Assembly: GCF_006402735.1 (NCBI RefSeq)
Contig: NZ_CP017174.1
Coordinates: 2,483,001-2,547,000, forward strand
DNA length: 64,000 nt
Source: Myxococcus xanthus
GTDB taxonomy: Bacteria > Myxococcota > Myxococcia > Myxococcales > Myxococcaceae
Direction: 5' to 3'
In this document: one piece after another, positions 1-6,867 of the stretch
How positions within the stretch are numbered: position 1 is the first letter of the stretch
Layout of the letters: every line of letters begins with the position of its first letter
The notes under the pieces: generated by a model
The model's input: only the letters and a program-made list of their open reading frames with translations
The model's database searches: none
What the model was told of the DNA's origin: nothing
Position numbers and translations under genes: made by a program

Positions 1-1
1 C

Positions 2-229
2 ATTACGGCACAGGGCGCTCCGCCCGATGTCGGCGATACGTATGAAGCCTGTGGCTGCGGCTGTTGCCCGATGGCGGGGCCGGTGTACGAGTGCCTCTAC
101 TGGACCCAGGGAGACAGCCTGCAGGCTGTCATCGCCAAGGACAAGGCAATGAAGGACGGGCCGTTCTGCAAGGGGACCGGCAAGCGCCTGGGATGCTCAT
201 TGGGGACGATGTACAGGTACTGTGACTGA
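2..229 (+). CDS. C-terminal part of a Cys-rich protein, start outside the window
   Basis: An open frame runs from the left edge to a TGA at 227-229 and gives 75 residues. The visible part is rich in cysteine, with a CGCGCC cluster near residue 18 and further Cys at ECLYW, FCKG, GCS and the C-terminal YCD, so it is probably disulphide-bonded and exported, or metal-binding. The signal sequence, if any, lies off the window. No family was recognised. Codon third positions are mostly G or C, which supports real coding. Confidence 0.5.
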   Translation: MTAQGAPPDVGDTYEACGCGCCPMAGPVYECLYWTQGDSLQAVIAKDKAMKDGPFCKGTGKRLGCSLGTMYRYCD

Positions 230-256
230 AGGCACCTGTCCGTCGGCTCGATGCGC

Positions 257-349
257 TCAACCCGCTGAGCGCTTCCGAACCAGGTCCTGGCGCCTGAACG
301 TCTTCACCAGGAAGTCCACGAGGGAGGGGCCCGCGCCGGCAGATGCCAT
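257..349 (-). CDS. possible 30-residue small ORF
   Basis: An ATG at 349 opens a 30-codon frame ending in TGA at 257, with a basic, helical-looking C-terminal half (FLVKTFRRQDLVRKR). It lies between two plus-strand genes, antisense to them. Codon third positions are fairly GC-rich. The Shine-Dalgarno sequence is not convincing and no family is recognised. It could equally be the tail of a decayed minus-strand gene. Confidence 0.22.
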   Translation of the reverse strand: MASAGAGPSLVDFLVKTFRRQDLVRKRSAG

Positions 350-431
350 TTCTTGAGAGGGGGCCTATCGTCCCCCGGCTAGGCCACTTAATCCACCCGA
401 GGCAATGAGAGCGCATTCGCCTGGGGGATTC

Positions 432-1955
432 ATGACGAGGATTGGTGAGCGTCTACCTTCTGTCTCCGCGCCCAAGGTCCGGACCTTGGCGGACATGAGC
501 TCCGCCCGCGCGTTCGTGGACCTGCTCGGCTCGGTGATTCCGGCCCAGCATGCCGCGCCGGTCGCGGCTGCCCGCCACTACAACATCGAGTCCCTGGGCC
601 CTTCCAACGCCATGCAGCAGGCGGCCCATGCGAGGGAGGTTCTCCCCTCCCTGCTGGGCCTGTTGACCGATGAGCGCATGGCGCGCTGCGTCGACGAGGC
701 CTACCGGGAAATCTTTCAGGGCGACCGGTGGCCGCGCGGACCGGAGCGGTCCAAGTGGCTGGGCTTCGCGCGTGAGCTTCGCGCCAGCAACCCCCAAATC
801 ACCGCCGAGCAGGTCCGCGCCGCCATCGCGAACGAACTGCGGCTCGAGCGGGACGGGCTGGATGTCGCGACGGTCGAGAACATCGACCTGTACATCTCCG
901 GAGCCATCGGCTGGGTGACCTGGTGCTACGAGGGGGAGTCGCGTAACGCCACCGAAGAAGACATGCACCATTGGCGCGCCTTCGCCGCCGAGAAGAAGCG
1001 GGAGAACCCCGATATCCAGCCGGACGAACTCAAGTACGCCATCATCGACGCGGTGCGGGCGAAGGTGATGAAGATGGACTCGACGTCACCGGAGAACGTC
1101 GACAAGTTCATCGAAGACGCCGTGAAGTGGGTCACGCTCTGCTACCAGGGCAAGGAGCGTCATGCCTCCCCAGCGGAGATGACGTACTGGCGCGCCTTCG
1201 CGGCGGAGAAGCTGCGGGAGGACCCGGAGATGTCTCCAGTGGCGCTCAAGTACGCCATCACCGATACCCTCCGCGCGAAGATGACAGGCACGGACTCCGC
1301 GTCGCCCGCGAACATCGATCGGTTCATCGAAGACGCCATCGGGTGGGTCTCGATGTGCTACGAGAGCAAGACGCGCCACGCCTCCCCGGCGGAGATGGCG
1401 CACTGGCGTGCCTTCGCCACCGCGAAGCTCGCGGAGAATCCGAAGATGACGCCGGAGGAACTCAGACACGCCATCACCGACGCCATTCGGGCGCAGGCAC
1501 TGGGGATGGACACCCTGTCCCCCGCGAACATCGATGGCTTCATCATGGAGGCCATCGGCTGGGTGTCGCTGTGCTACCTGGGAGCGTCCCGCGCCCCCAC
1601 GCCCGAGGAGATGCAGTCCTGGCGCGCCTTCGCGGTGGAGAAGCGGCGGGAGAACCCGGACATCACCCCGGAGGAGCTCAAATTTACCATCCGCGATGCG
1701 GTACGTAACGAACTGACGGGCATGAGCAAGCCTGCGGAGCTCAACATCGAGCGCTTCATCCGGGAGGCCTACGAATTCATGTTCCACGCCTACCGGGGCA
1801 TGCCCGCGAACATGAAGCGCGAGCCGACGCCGCGAGAGCTGCACGAGTGGCAGCAGTTCGCCCGGGCCCGACTCCGGGAGGAGCCGAAGCTGTCGAGCGA
1901 GGAACTCAACTCCTACCTGCTCGACAGCCTGCGAACGGCGCTGGCCAACCAGTGA
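432..1955 (+). CDS. tandem 72-residue repeat protein of unknown function
   Basis: 507 residues. The ATG at 432 is preferred over one at 405 because a GGGGGA ribosome site sits just upstream. After about 90 N-terminal residues the protein is six repeats. A conserved Trp falls at DNA 756, 972, 1188, 1404, 1620 and 1848, that is five exact steps of 216 bp (72 codons) or one longer step of 228 bp for the last unit. The repeat core reads roughly WRAFAxEKxRENPxxxPEEL, then a helix ending in DAVRAK, then SPxNIDxFIxEAIGWVxxCY. Each unit therefore looks like three or four amphipathic helices with a conserved Cys. No signal peptide or membrane segment was found, so it is probably cytosolic, an alpha-solenoid or helical-bundle array. 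No known family was recognised. The repeats are similar but not identical, so they have diverged after duplication. Confidence 0.8.
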   Translation: MTRIGERLPSVSAPKVRTLADMSSARAFVDLLGSVIPAQHAAPVAAARHYNIESLGPSNAMQQAAHAREVLPSLLGLLTDERMARCVDEAYREIFQGDRWPRGPERSKWLGFARELRASNPQITAEQVRAAIANELRLERDGLDVATVENIDLYISGAIGWVTWCYEGESRNATEEDMHHWRAFAAEKKRENPDIQPDELKYAIIDAVRAKVMKMDSTSPENVDKFIEDAVKWVTLCYQGKERHASPAEMTYWRAFAAEKLREDPEMSPVALKYAITDTLRAKMTGTDSASPANIDRFIEDAIGWVSMCYESKTRHASPAEMAHWRAFATAKLAENPKMTPEELRHAITDAIRAQALGMDTLSPANIDGFIMEAIGWVSLCYLGASRAPTPEEMQSWRAFAVEKRRENPDITPEELKFTIRDAVRNELTGMSKPAELNIERFIREAYEFMFHAYRGMPANMKREPTPRELHEWQQFARARLREEPKLSSEELNSYLLDSLRTALANQ

Positions 1956-2321
1956 CGGAGGCTGCTGCCTCGCGACCAGCGGTAGTCCAACGGCCATCGC
2001 CCCTCGCGTCTGTAAACGCGCTCTGTCCCGAGTCCTCGCCGAGTGTTCAGCGGCTCGCAGGGGGGCGCGTTGCTGGTGATGGGCGGTAGTGAGGATGCCC
2101 TCCAAACACAGGGGAGAATTCGTCAACCGGTACTTCGTCCTGCTCTCCGGGCTGTCCGCGTCAGAAGTCCCTGTTGGTGCTGGTGCGCATGGATGGCGAG
2201 TGCCTCCGCGGGCAGGGGGCCGTTCACTCCTTCCGGTGGAATCGTCTCAGATGCGTGGGCCTCCTTCCTTTCGTGCGCTCCCGCGCTCAGTTTCCCGGCG
2301 AGACGTTCGAGGAGGGGACAT
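1956..2321 (+). other. intergenic region without a supported gene
   Basis: 366 bp between the repeat protein and the BNR protein. Open frames cross it, but none has a ribosome site plus GC3 bias. It presumably holds the promoter of the BNR gene. No clear sigma-70 boxes or terminator hairpin were seen. Confidence 0.5.
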
Positions 2322-4571
2322 ATGACGGGGTTGGCTGGTTCCATGCTCGCCGTGGTGATGGCGGCGGCGAGTGGCTCGGCGTTGGTGCCAGTGAGCGGGG
2401 GCAATGCCCTGACGCTCCCGGCGCAGCGCCACATTGTTCGCATCGAAACCGGAAGCAATCGTCCGCCGACGTGGCTGGTGGCCATCCAGCACGGGGGCGT
2501 GGACGGCAAGGGGCTGGTGCTCTACCGCTCCGAGGACGCACTGCGAACACTGCGGCGGGTGGGGGACATCCAGCCCAACGCAGCGCACACGGACCGGGCA
2601 GAACTCCTGGCCGTGGGCATGGATGTGGCACTTGTCTACTCCTACGAGGGGCCACAACTGGCGGCATCCAGTCAGCACGACGTCTACTTCCAGTGGTGGC
2701 GCTATCAGCCCGGGGCGAATACCTGGGCGCCGGAGCCCGCGGTGCGGGTGTTCGACGCGGACGCCAGCACGGCCTACTCACGGGCCTTGCTGGCGCGAGA
2801 CTCGCAGGGACGGCTGTGGGTGCAGGCCTTCCGTCTGGAGCTCGACGGCGGCGCCACGGCGATGGTGTCCGTGTCCTCGAATGGGGGGCAGGGCTTCGGT
2901 TCGGCTCAGGCGCTAGACAAGGTCCGCCGGCGGGGTGGGGGACGGCTGCTCAGCCTGGGGACGAAGCTCGTCTTCTTGTACGGAATGCATGACGGCTGGG
3001 AGCCCGCGCGCATGCGCATCCGCTCCGACTCGGACCCGGAGGGCACGTGGGCGCCGGTGCGCCAGGCTTTCTTTGACGGCATCTACCATGGCGCGGCGTT
3101 GAGCGCGGTGGCGGATGGGAAGGAGGGCATGCACCTCGTCTACAAGGACGAGCTGGAGAAGCTCTACTACCGGCACTTCGACGGGAGCAGCTTTGGTCCC
3201 CGCGTGTTGGTGGAGGGCAGCTCGGACTGGGCGACCCAGCCTGCAATCACCCGCATCGGCGACACGTTGTATGTCTTCTACAACCAGGTGCGGGCGCTCA
3301 ATATGAGCTACGAGCTGCGCGTGCGTACGGTGGACGAGGATGGAACGCTTGGGCGCGTGGTGGCGCTCGACGGGGATGCGACGTTCAAGGGCTACCTCAA
3401 CGCGGTGGATGTCCTGCCGGAGGGCAGCGGCGAGGTGCCCTGCCTCTATGGTGAGGCGGTGGACGCGGGCTCGCGGGGCTCGGTGTCGCGGGTGTCGCTG
3501 GTGCTCGATGAAGCGCCTCCGCCGGAACCGGAACCGGAGCCGGGGCCGGGACAGGGACCTTTCGTCCTGGAGCTCGTGCGCTCCCTTTCCACGCACGAGC
3601 TGCTCGCGGTGGACGGGGCCGGCACGCTGTACGGCATTCCCGCTGAGGGCCCGCGTTCGCGGTTGATGGCGAGCACGGACGGTGGGCGCACCTTTTCGGC
3701 TCGGGGGCAGCGGGGTGGCAACCTGTGGACGGTGGCGGCGATGGAGGGAGGGGCGCTCCTGGCAGTGGCCAGTCACAGCGGGGAGTACTTCCTCCAGCGC
3801 TCCACGGACGGGGGGATGACGTGGGGGAACCAGCTGCGCCTGGGCACGTATCGTGCGCGGGGGCCCCAGAGCTTCGCGCGCTTGGGGAGCACGTGGTTCT
3901 TCCTCGAGTACCAGTCTTTTACCTCGGCCGCCGTGCCGATTCGGCTATGGGCCACCACGGACGGCGGGGCCACGTGGTCCGTGCGCTCCATGTTCACGGC
4001 GCACCGGCACGGCTCTGCCCTGGTGGCGGACCCGGCGACGGGCACGCTGTGGGCGACCATGGGGAGCAGCGAGGCACAGGCCGCAGTGCTTCGTTCCACG
4101 GATGGCGGGTGGACCTGGACGCCGCTGTTGCGTGGCTACAAGGCCAATGCCCAGGCGGGGGTGGTGCACACGGGCGGGGCACTGCTCTTCGGCCAGTCAA
4201 CGTTGTTCGAGCCCGAGCACCCGAAGCTCCTGAGCCTGTCTCCGGAGGGGACCGTGAGTTCGCTGATGGAGCTGCCGGGGCCGGCGTACTCGCTCGCCGC
4301 GGTGCCCGGGGGCGGGTGGGTGATGGGCACGGCCTGGTCCCGCGATGGGGACGTGCATGCGTCCGGTGACGTGTCCGCGCGACTCTTCATCAGCGAAGAC
4401 GGCGTGACGTGGCAGGAGTCACACCGGTACGAGCGGATGAGCGGTGCGGACCTGACGCGCGCGGACGCCTGGGGCACGTTGCCATCCGGAGAGCTGGTGG
4501 TGCGCGTGGAGGATGCAAGCGGCTTCGGGAGCGCGGGCGTGGGCTTCCAGGTGCTTCGCGTCAAGCGCTGA
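2322..4571 (+). CDS. secreted BNR/Asp-box beta-propeller protein
   Basis: 749 residues. The frame extends far upstream, but the ATG at 2322 has GGAGGGG 5-10 bases before it and opens a good signal peptide (hydrophobic LAVVMAAASGSALV). Two halves are joined by a Pro/Glu linker (EPEPEPGPG) near residues 397-412. The C-terminal half carries five Asp-box motifs: STDGGRTF near 451, STDGGMTW near 493, TTDGGATW near 545, STDGGWTW near 592 and SEDGVTW near 690. This is the signature of sialidase-like or BNR propellers. The N-terminal half also looks like a propeller (SSNGGQGF). Sialidase catalytic Arg triads were not identified, so it should be read as a secreted propeller or binding protein rather than an enzyme. 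It appears monocistronic, with a 10-bp-stem hairpin following. Confidence 0.8.
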   Translation: MTGLAGSMLAVVMAAASGSALVPVSGGNALTLPAQRHIVRIETGSNRPPTWLVAIQHGGVDGKGLVLYRSEDALRTLRRVGDIQPNAAHTDRAELLAVGMDVALVYSYEGPQLAASSQHDVYFQWWRYQPGANTWAPEPAVRVFDADASTAYSRALLARDSQGRLWVQAFRLELDGGATAMVSVSSNGGQGFGSAQALDKVRRRGGGRLLSLGTKLVFLYGMHDGWEPARMRIRSDSDPEGTWAPVRQAFFDGIYHGAALSAVADGKEGMHLVYKDELEKLYYRHFDGSSFGPRVLVEGSSDWATQPAITRIGDTLYVFYNQVRALNMSYELRVRTVDEDGTLGRVVALDGDATFKGYLNAVDVLPEGSGEVPCLYGEAVDAGSRGSVSRVSLVLDEAPPPEPEPEPGPGQGPFVLELVRSLSTHELLAVDGAGTLYGIPAEGPRSRLMASTDGGRTFSARGQRGGNLWTVAAMEGGALLAVASHSGEYFLQRSTDGGMTWGNQLRLGTYRARGPQSFARLGSTWFFLEYQSFTSAAVPIRLWATTDGGATWSVRSMFTAHRHGSALVADPATGTLWATMGSSEAQAAVLRSTDGGWTWTPLLRGYKANAQAGVVHTGGALLFGQSTLFEPEHPKLLSLSPEGTVSSLMELPGPAYSLAAVPGGGWVMGTAWSRDGDVHASGDVSARLFISEDGVTWQESHRYERMSGADLTRADAWGTLPSGELVVRVEDASGFGSAGVGFQVLRVKR

Positions 4572-4979
4572 GGCTGGCCGCGCCGAAATGGGGCGGGCTG
4601 CGTCCCTGTGGTGACAGCCCGCATGGCGGGGCCGCGGCCCGGTGGGTTTGCCACTCCAGGCGATACCACCGGGCCTTGTCGTAGCGCCCGACCCAGAAGC
4701 CCTCGCCGGAAATCGTACGGGTGAAGTGAGGGGAAAAAATCCCGCCCTCCGTTCGGGTGGCAAGCCGCCCACGACGGCCCGTTCCAATGCCACGCTCACT
4801 TGGGGAATCGACTCCGCCAGGCGCCGGATGCGCCTCTCCGTCGCCGACACGCGGCTGCGCATCGTCGTCTGGGATGCAGCCCTGCCGTAGTCGTCCGGCC
4901 TCCCGGAATCGCGGAGCGCATCGCCTTCCAGGGGGCGCCTCACGTCCGCCATCACACTTGCCGCGGGAGGGACCTTTCG
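4572..4979 (+). other. intergenic region before the sigma/CHAT operon
   Basis: 408 bp. The left part holds the hairpin at 4636-4675. The rest presumably holds the promoter of the sigma/CHAT operon. I see no convincing ECF -35/-10 pair; a GGAATC at 4905-4910 has no CGTC at the right spacing. Frames crossing it lack start signals. Confidence 0.4.
4636..4675 (+). terminator. stem-loop after the BNR gene
   Basis: Perfect 10-bp inverted repeat (GGCCCGGTGG at 4636-4645 and its complement at 4666-4675) with a 20-base loop, starting 65 bp after the BNR stop. There is no T-run, so an intrinsic terminator is only possible; it could instead be a rho-assisted stop or an operator. Confidence 0.35.
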
Positions 4980-5564
4980 ATGACCATGAATGCACCTCGG
5001 AGGAACTTCCACGTGGAGCCACGACACAGGCCGGCACAGGCCATGGTCTCTCTCCCCTCGGACGTGCTGGAGCAACTGCGAGAGGACCTGGCCCGTGCGG
5101 TGGCCCGGGTGTGTCCGCCCCGGATGGCCGATCGCCGCGATGACCTGGTGCAGACGGCCATGATGCGCGTCATGGAGTTGCAGCGGCGAGAGCCGGACTG
5201 CAGCCGGTTGACCTCCGCCTACCTGTACCGCGTCGCCTACACGGCGCTGGTGGATGAGTTGCGCAATGTGTCACGCCGCCGTGAGGTCCAACTGGAAGAG
5301 GTGGAGTCGCTGCCCGAGCCGCCGGTGGCATCGGGCGACCCGGAGAAGGCAGCGGGCGGCTCCCAGATTGCCCAGGCCGTGCGCGACTGTCTGCGCAAGC
5401 TGGTCCAGGACCGCCGGCTGGCGGTGACGCTGTACCTGCAGGGCCACAGCGTGCCGGAGTCCGCGCGGTTGTTGGGCTGGGACGACAAGCGCACCGAGAA
5501 CCTCATCTACCGGGGCCTGGCCGCGCTGCGCCTGTGCCTCTCCACGAAGGGATTCGAGCCATGA
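4980..5564 (+). CDS. ECF-like RNA polymerase sigma factor
   Basis: 194 residues. The ATG at 4980 is preceded by GGGAGGG about 9 bases upstream; the longer frame from 4800 lacks a site. The region-2-like segment is DDLVQTAMMRVMEL through AYLYRVAYTALVDELRN, the core-binding and -10-reading helix pair. Region 4 follows after a short linker: CLRKLVQDRRLAVTLYL then SVPESARLLGWDDKRTENLI as helix-turn-helix. This is the sigma2-sigma4 layout of alternative sigma factors. Its stop overlaps the next gene's start in an ATGA (5561-5564), so the two are translationally coupled. The second gene is membrane-bound and anti-sigma-like, and the fourth is a TPR-CHAT protein. The inferred role is a dedicated regulator controlled by the downstream membrane protein. 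Confidence 0.82.
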   Translation: MTMNAPRRNFHVEPRHRPAQAMVSLPSDVLEQLREDLARAVARVCPPRMADRRDDLVQTAMMRVMELQRREPDCSRLTSAYLYRVAYTALVDELRNVSRRREVQLEEVESLPEPPVASGDPEKAAGGSQIAQAVRDCLRKLVQDRRLAVTLYLQGHSVPESARLLGWDDKRTENLIYRGLAALRLCLSTKGFEP

Positions 5565-6295
5565 GCGAGCGAGAACGCGGCGAGACGAAGCCCGATGATG
5601 CGGCCGTCGAGCGTCTGCGCGCCGCCGTGCGTTCCGAGGACCCGGTGGAGCGCGCGGATGCGCCGGTGGATGCGGACCTTGTATGGCGCGCGGTGAGCGG
5701 CGAGCTGCCCGCCGAGGAGCGCCGCGCGGTCGTCGAGCGTGTGGCGGCGGACCCGGCCTGGGCGGCGGCCTGGCGGCTCGCGAACGAACTGACGCGCTCC
5801 GCCGCGGAGGCCGCGCCTCCCGTGGAGCCCCCGGCGGACAGTTCGCGCACCCGGCGCCGAGACGGTGGCGCGCGAACGAAGCGCCGCTTCCGCTTCGCGT
5901 GGAGCCAGCCCCTGTGGGGTGTGGCGGCGACCGCGGCCCTGGCCCTCATCGTCGTGGGCGTGGTGATGCGGGAAGAGCCCGAGCAACCGCGGCTGCGTGG
6001 CGGCGATACGGCGGCGGTCGCCTCCCAGGTGCCAGAGGCCGTGCCTCTCAATCGCGACGCCTGTGTGCTGCGCTGGAGCGGCGGTCCCGAGGGGACCCGT
6101 TGGTCCGTGCGGTTGTCCACGGAGGACCTGAGTTGGGTCCACCGCGTGGACTCGCTGGAGACGCGTGAGTACCGGGTGCCCGCCGAGGTGCTGGCGCCGT
6201 TGCATCCGGGAACGACGTTGCTGTGGCAGGTGGAAGCGCGTTTGCCGGACGGGCAGGTGCTTCGCGGCGCCACGTTCGTCAACCGGTTGGAGTGA
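5561..6295 (+). CDS. single-pass membrane anti-sigma-factor-like protein
   Basis: 244 residues, starting inside the stop of the sigma gene (ATGA overlap). Residues 35-85 are helical and resemble the sigma-binding domain of zinc-finger-type anti-sigma factors (DLVWRAVSGELPAEERRAVV), but without the His/Cys zinc ligands. An Arg/Lys-rich stretch at about 97-111 precedes one transmembrane helix at 117-136. The remaining roughly 108 residues are predicted periplasmic and beta-rich, Fn3-like (LRWSGGPEGTRWSVRL, LLWQVEARLPDG). Positive-inside topology puts the N-terminus in the cytoplasm. By position and layout it is the candidate anti-sigma factor for the preceding gene. That role is inferred; no signature motif proves it. 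Confidence 0.65.
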   Translation: MSERERGETKPDDAAVERLRAAVRSEDPVERADAPVDADLVWRAVSGELPAEERRAVVERVAADPAWAAAWRLANELTRSAAEAAPPVEPPADSSRTRRRDGGARTKRRFRFAWSQPLWGVAATAALALIVVGVVMREEPEQPRLRGGDTAAVASQVPEAVPLNRDACVLRWSGGPEGTRWSVRLSTEDLSWVHRVDSLETREYRVPAEVLAPLHPGTTLLWQVEARLPDGQVLRGATFVNRLE

Positions 6296-6326
6296 AGCGC
6301 GCGGTCCGAAGTCCAAGGGGGACCTC

Positions 6327-6866
6327 ATGAGAACGGAGCTGGGCATGAAGACACGGCGGTGGATGCGAGCAGGACTGGTGGCGCTCCTGATGGGAGTGGC
6401 CGGTGGGGCAGGGCAGGCCTGGAGCCAGCCGGTCCCCGTCACCCGCGCGGTGAAGACGGCCTTCAGCTATGGCGAAGCGCGCGACATGGTGGTGGCCTCG
6501 GTGGTGGAGACGGGCGTCCGCACGGGCCAAAGCCAGTCCGTGACGCTCCAACTCCTCGACCACTCCGGTGCCGTCGTCGCGCAGACCACGGGGGTGGTGG
6601 ACCAGGAGACTCCCCTGCGCCTGACCTACCGGACCCCCACCGCGGCCCCGGTGTTCGCGCGCGCCATCGCCACGGTGAGCGCGGAAACCCTCTCCGCGGC
6701 GGCGGTGACGGTGGAGCGTTGGTCCGTTGCGGAGCCGGCCTCCTGGACCGGAGCCCTCGTTTGCTATTTCGAGCTGGTTCCGATGCCCAGGCCTCCGCCT
6801 CCTCCCCCCGGGCCGGTGACGCTCAAGTGCGAGCCCGTCGACCCGCCACCTCCGCCGACCCGCTGA
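6327..6866 (+). CDS. secreted protein of unknown function in the sigma/CHAT operon
   Basis: 179 residues. The ATG at 6327 follows AAGGGGGA; a second ATG lies at 6345. The signal peptide is RAGLVALLMGVAGGAGQAWS with a likely cleavage after AWS. The mature part is about 130 residues and probably beta-sandwich. It ends in a proline-rich tail (PRPPPPPPGP and PPPPPTR) with two cysteines that could form a disulphide. It lies 31 bp after the anti-sigma-like gene and its stop is one base before the CHAT start codon. No family was recognised. Being exported, it could be a ligand, partner or substrate of the periplasmic parts encoded on either side. Confidence 0.6.
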   Translation: MRTELGMKTRRWMRAGLVALLMGVAGGAGQAWSQPVPVTRAVKTAFSYGEARDMVVASVVETGVRTGQSQSVTLQLLDHSGAVVAQTTGVVDQETPLRLTYRTPTAAPVFARAIATVSAETLSAAAVTVERWSVAEPASWTGALVCYFELVPMPRPPPPPPGPVTLKCEPVDPPPPPTR

Positions 6867-6867
6867 C

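Noticed and set aside
756..1860. Regular 216-bp spacing that could be mistaken for a DNA repeat array or CRISPR-like structure
   Set aside because: The units are coding, diverged in DNA and aligned to codons; there are no short identical repeats with unique spacers.
1086..2126. Long minus-strand open frame of 346 codons
   Set aside because: It is antisense to the repeat-protein gene, has no ribosome site or family signal, and is explained by GC3 bias.
2089..2325. 78-codon plus-strand frame between the repeat and BNR genes
   Set aside because: Weak GC3 bias, no ribosome site, and it ends at the BNR start; it looks random.
4905..4910. GGAATC as an ECF -35 box before the sigma gene
   Set aside because: No CGTC-type -10 box at 15-18 bases downstream.
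4561..5037. Minus-strand frame with an FWVGRYDKARWYRLEW stretch
   Set aside because: Protein-like over a short part only, no start signal and no match to a known domain; too weak to call a remnant.
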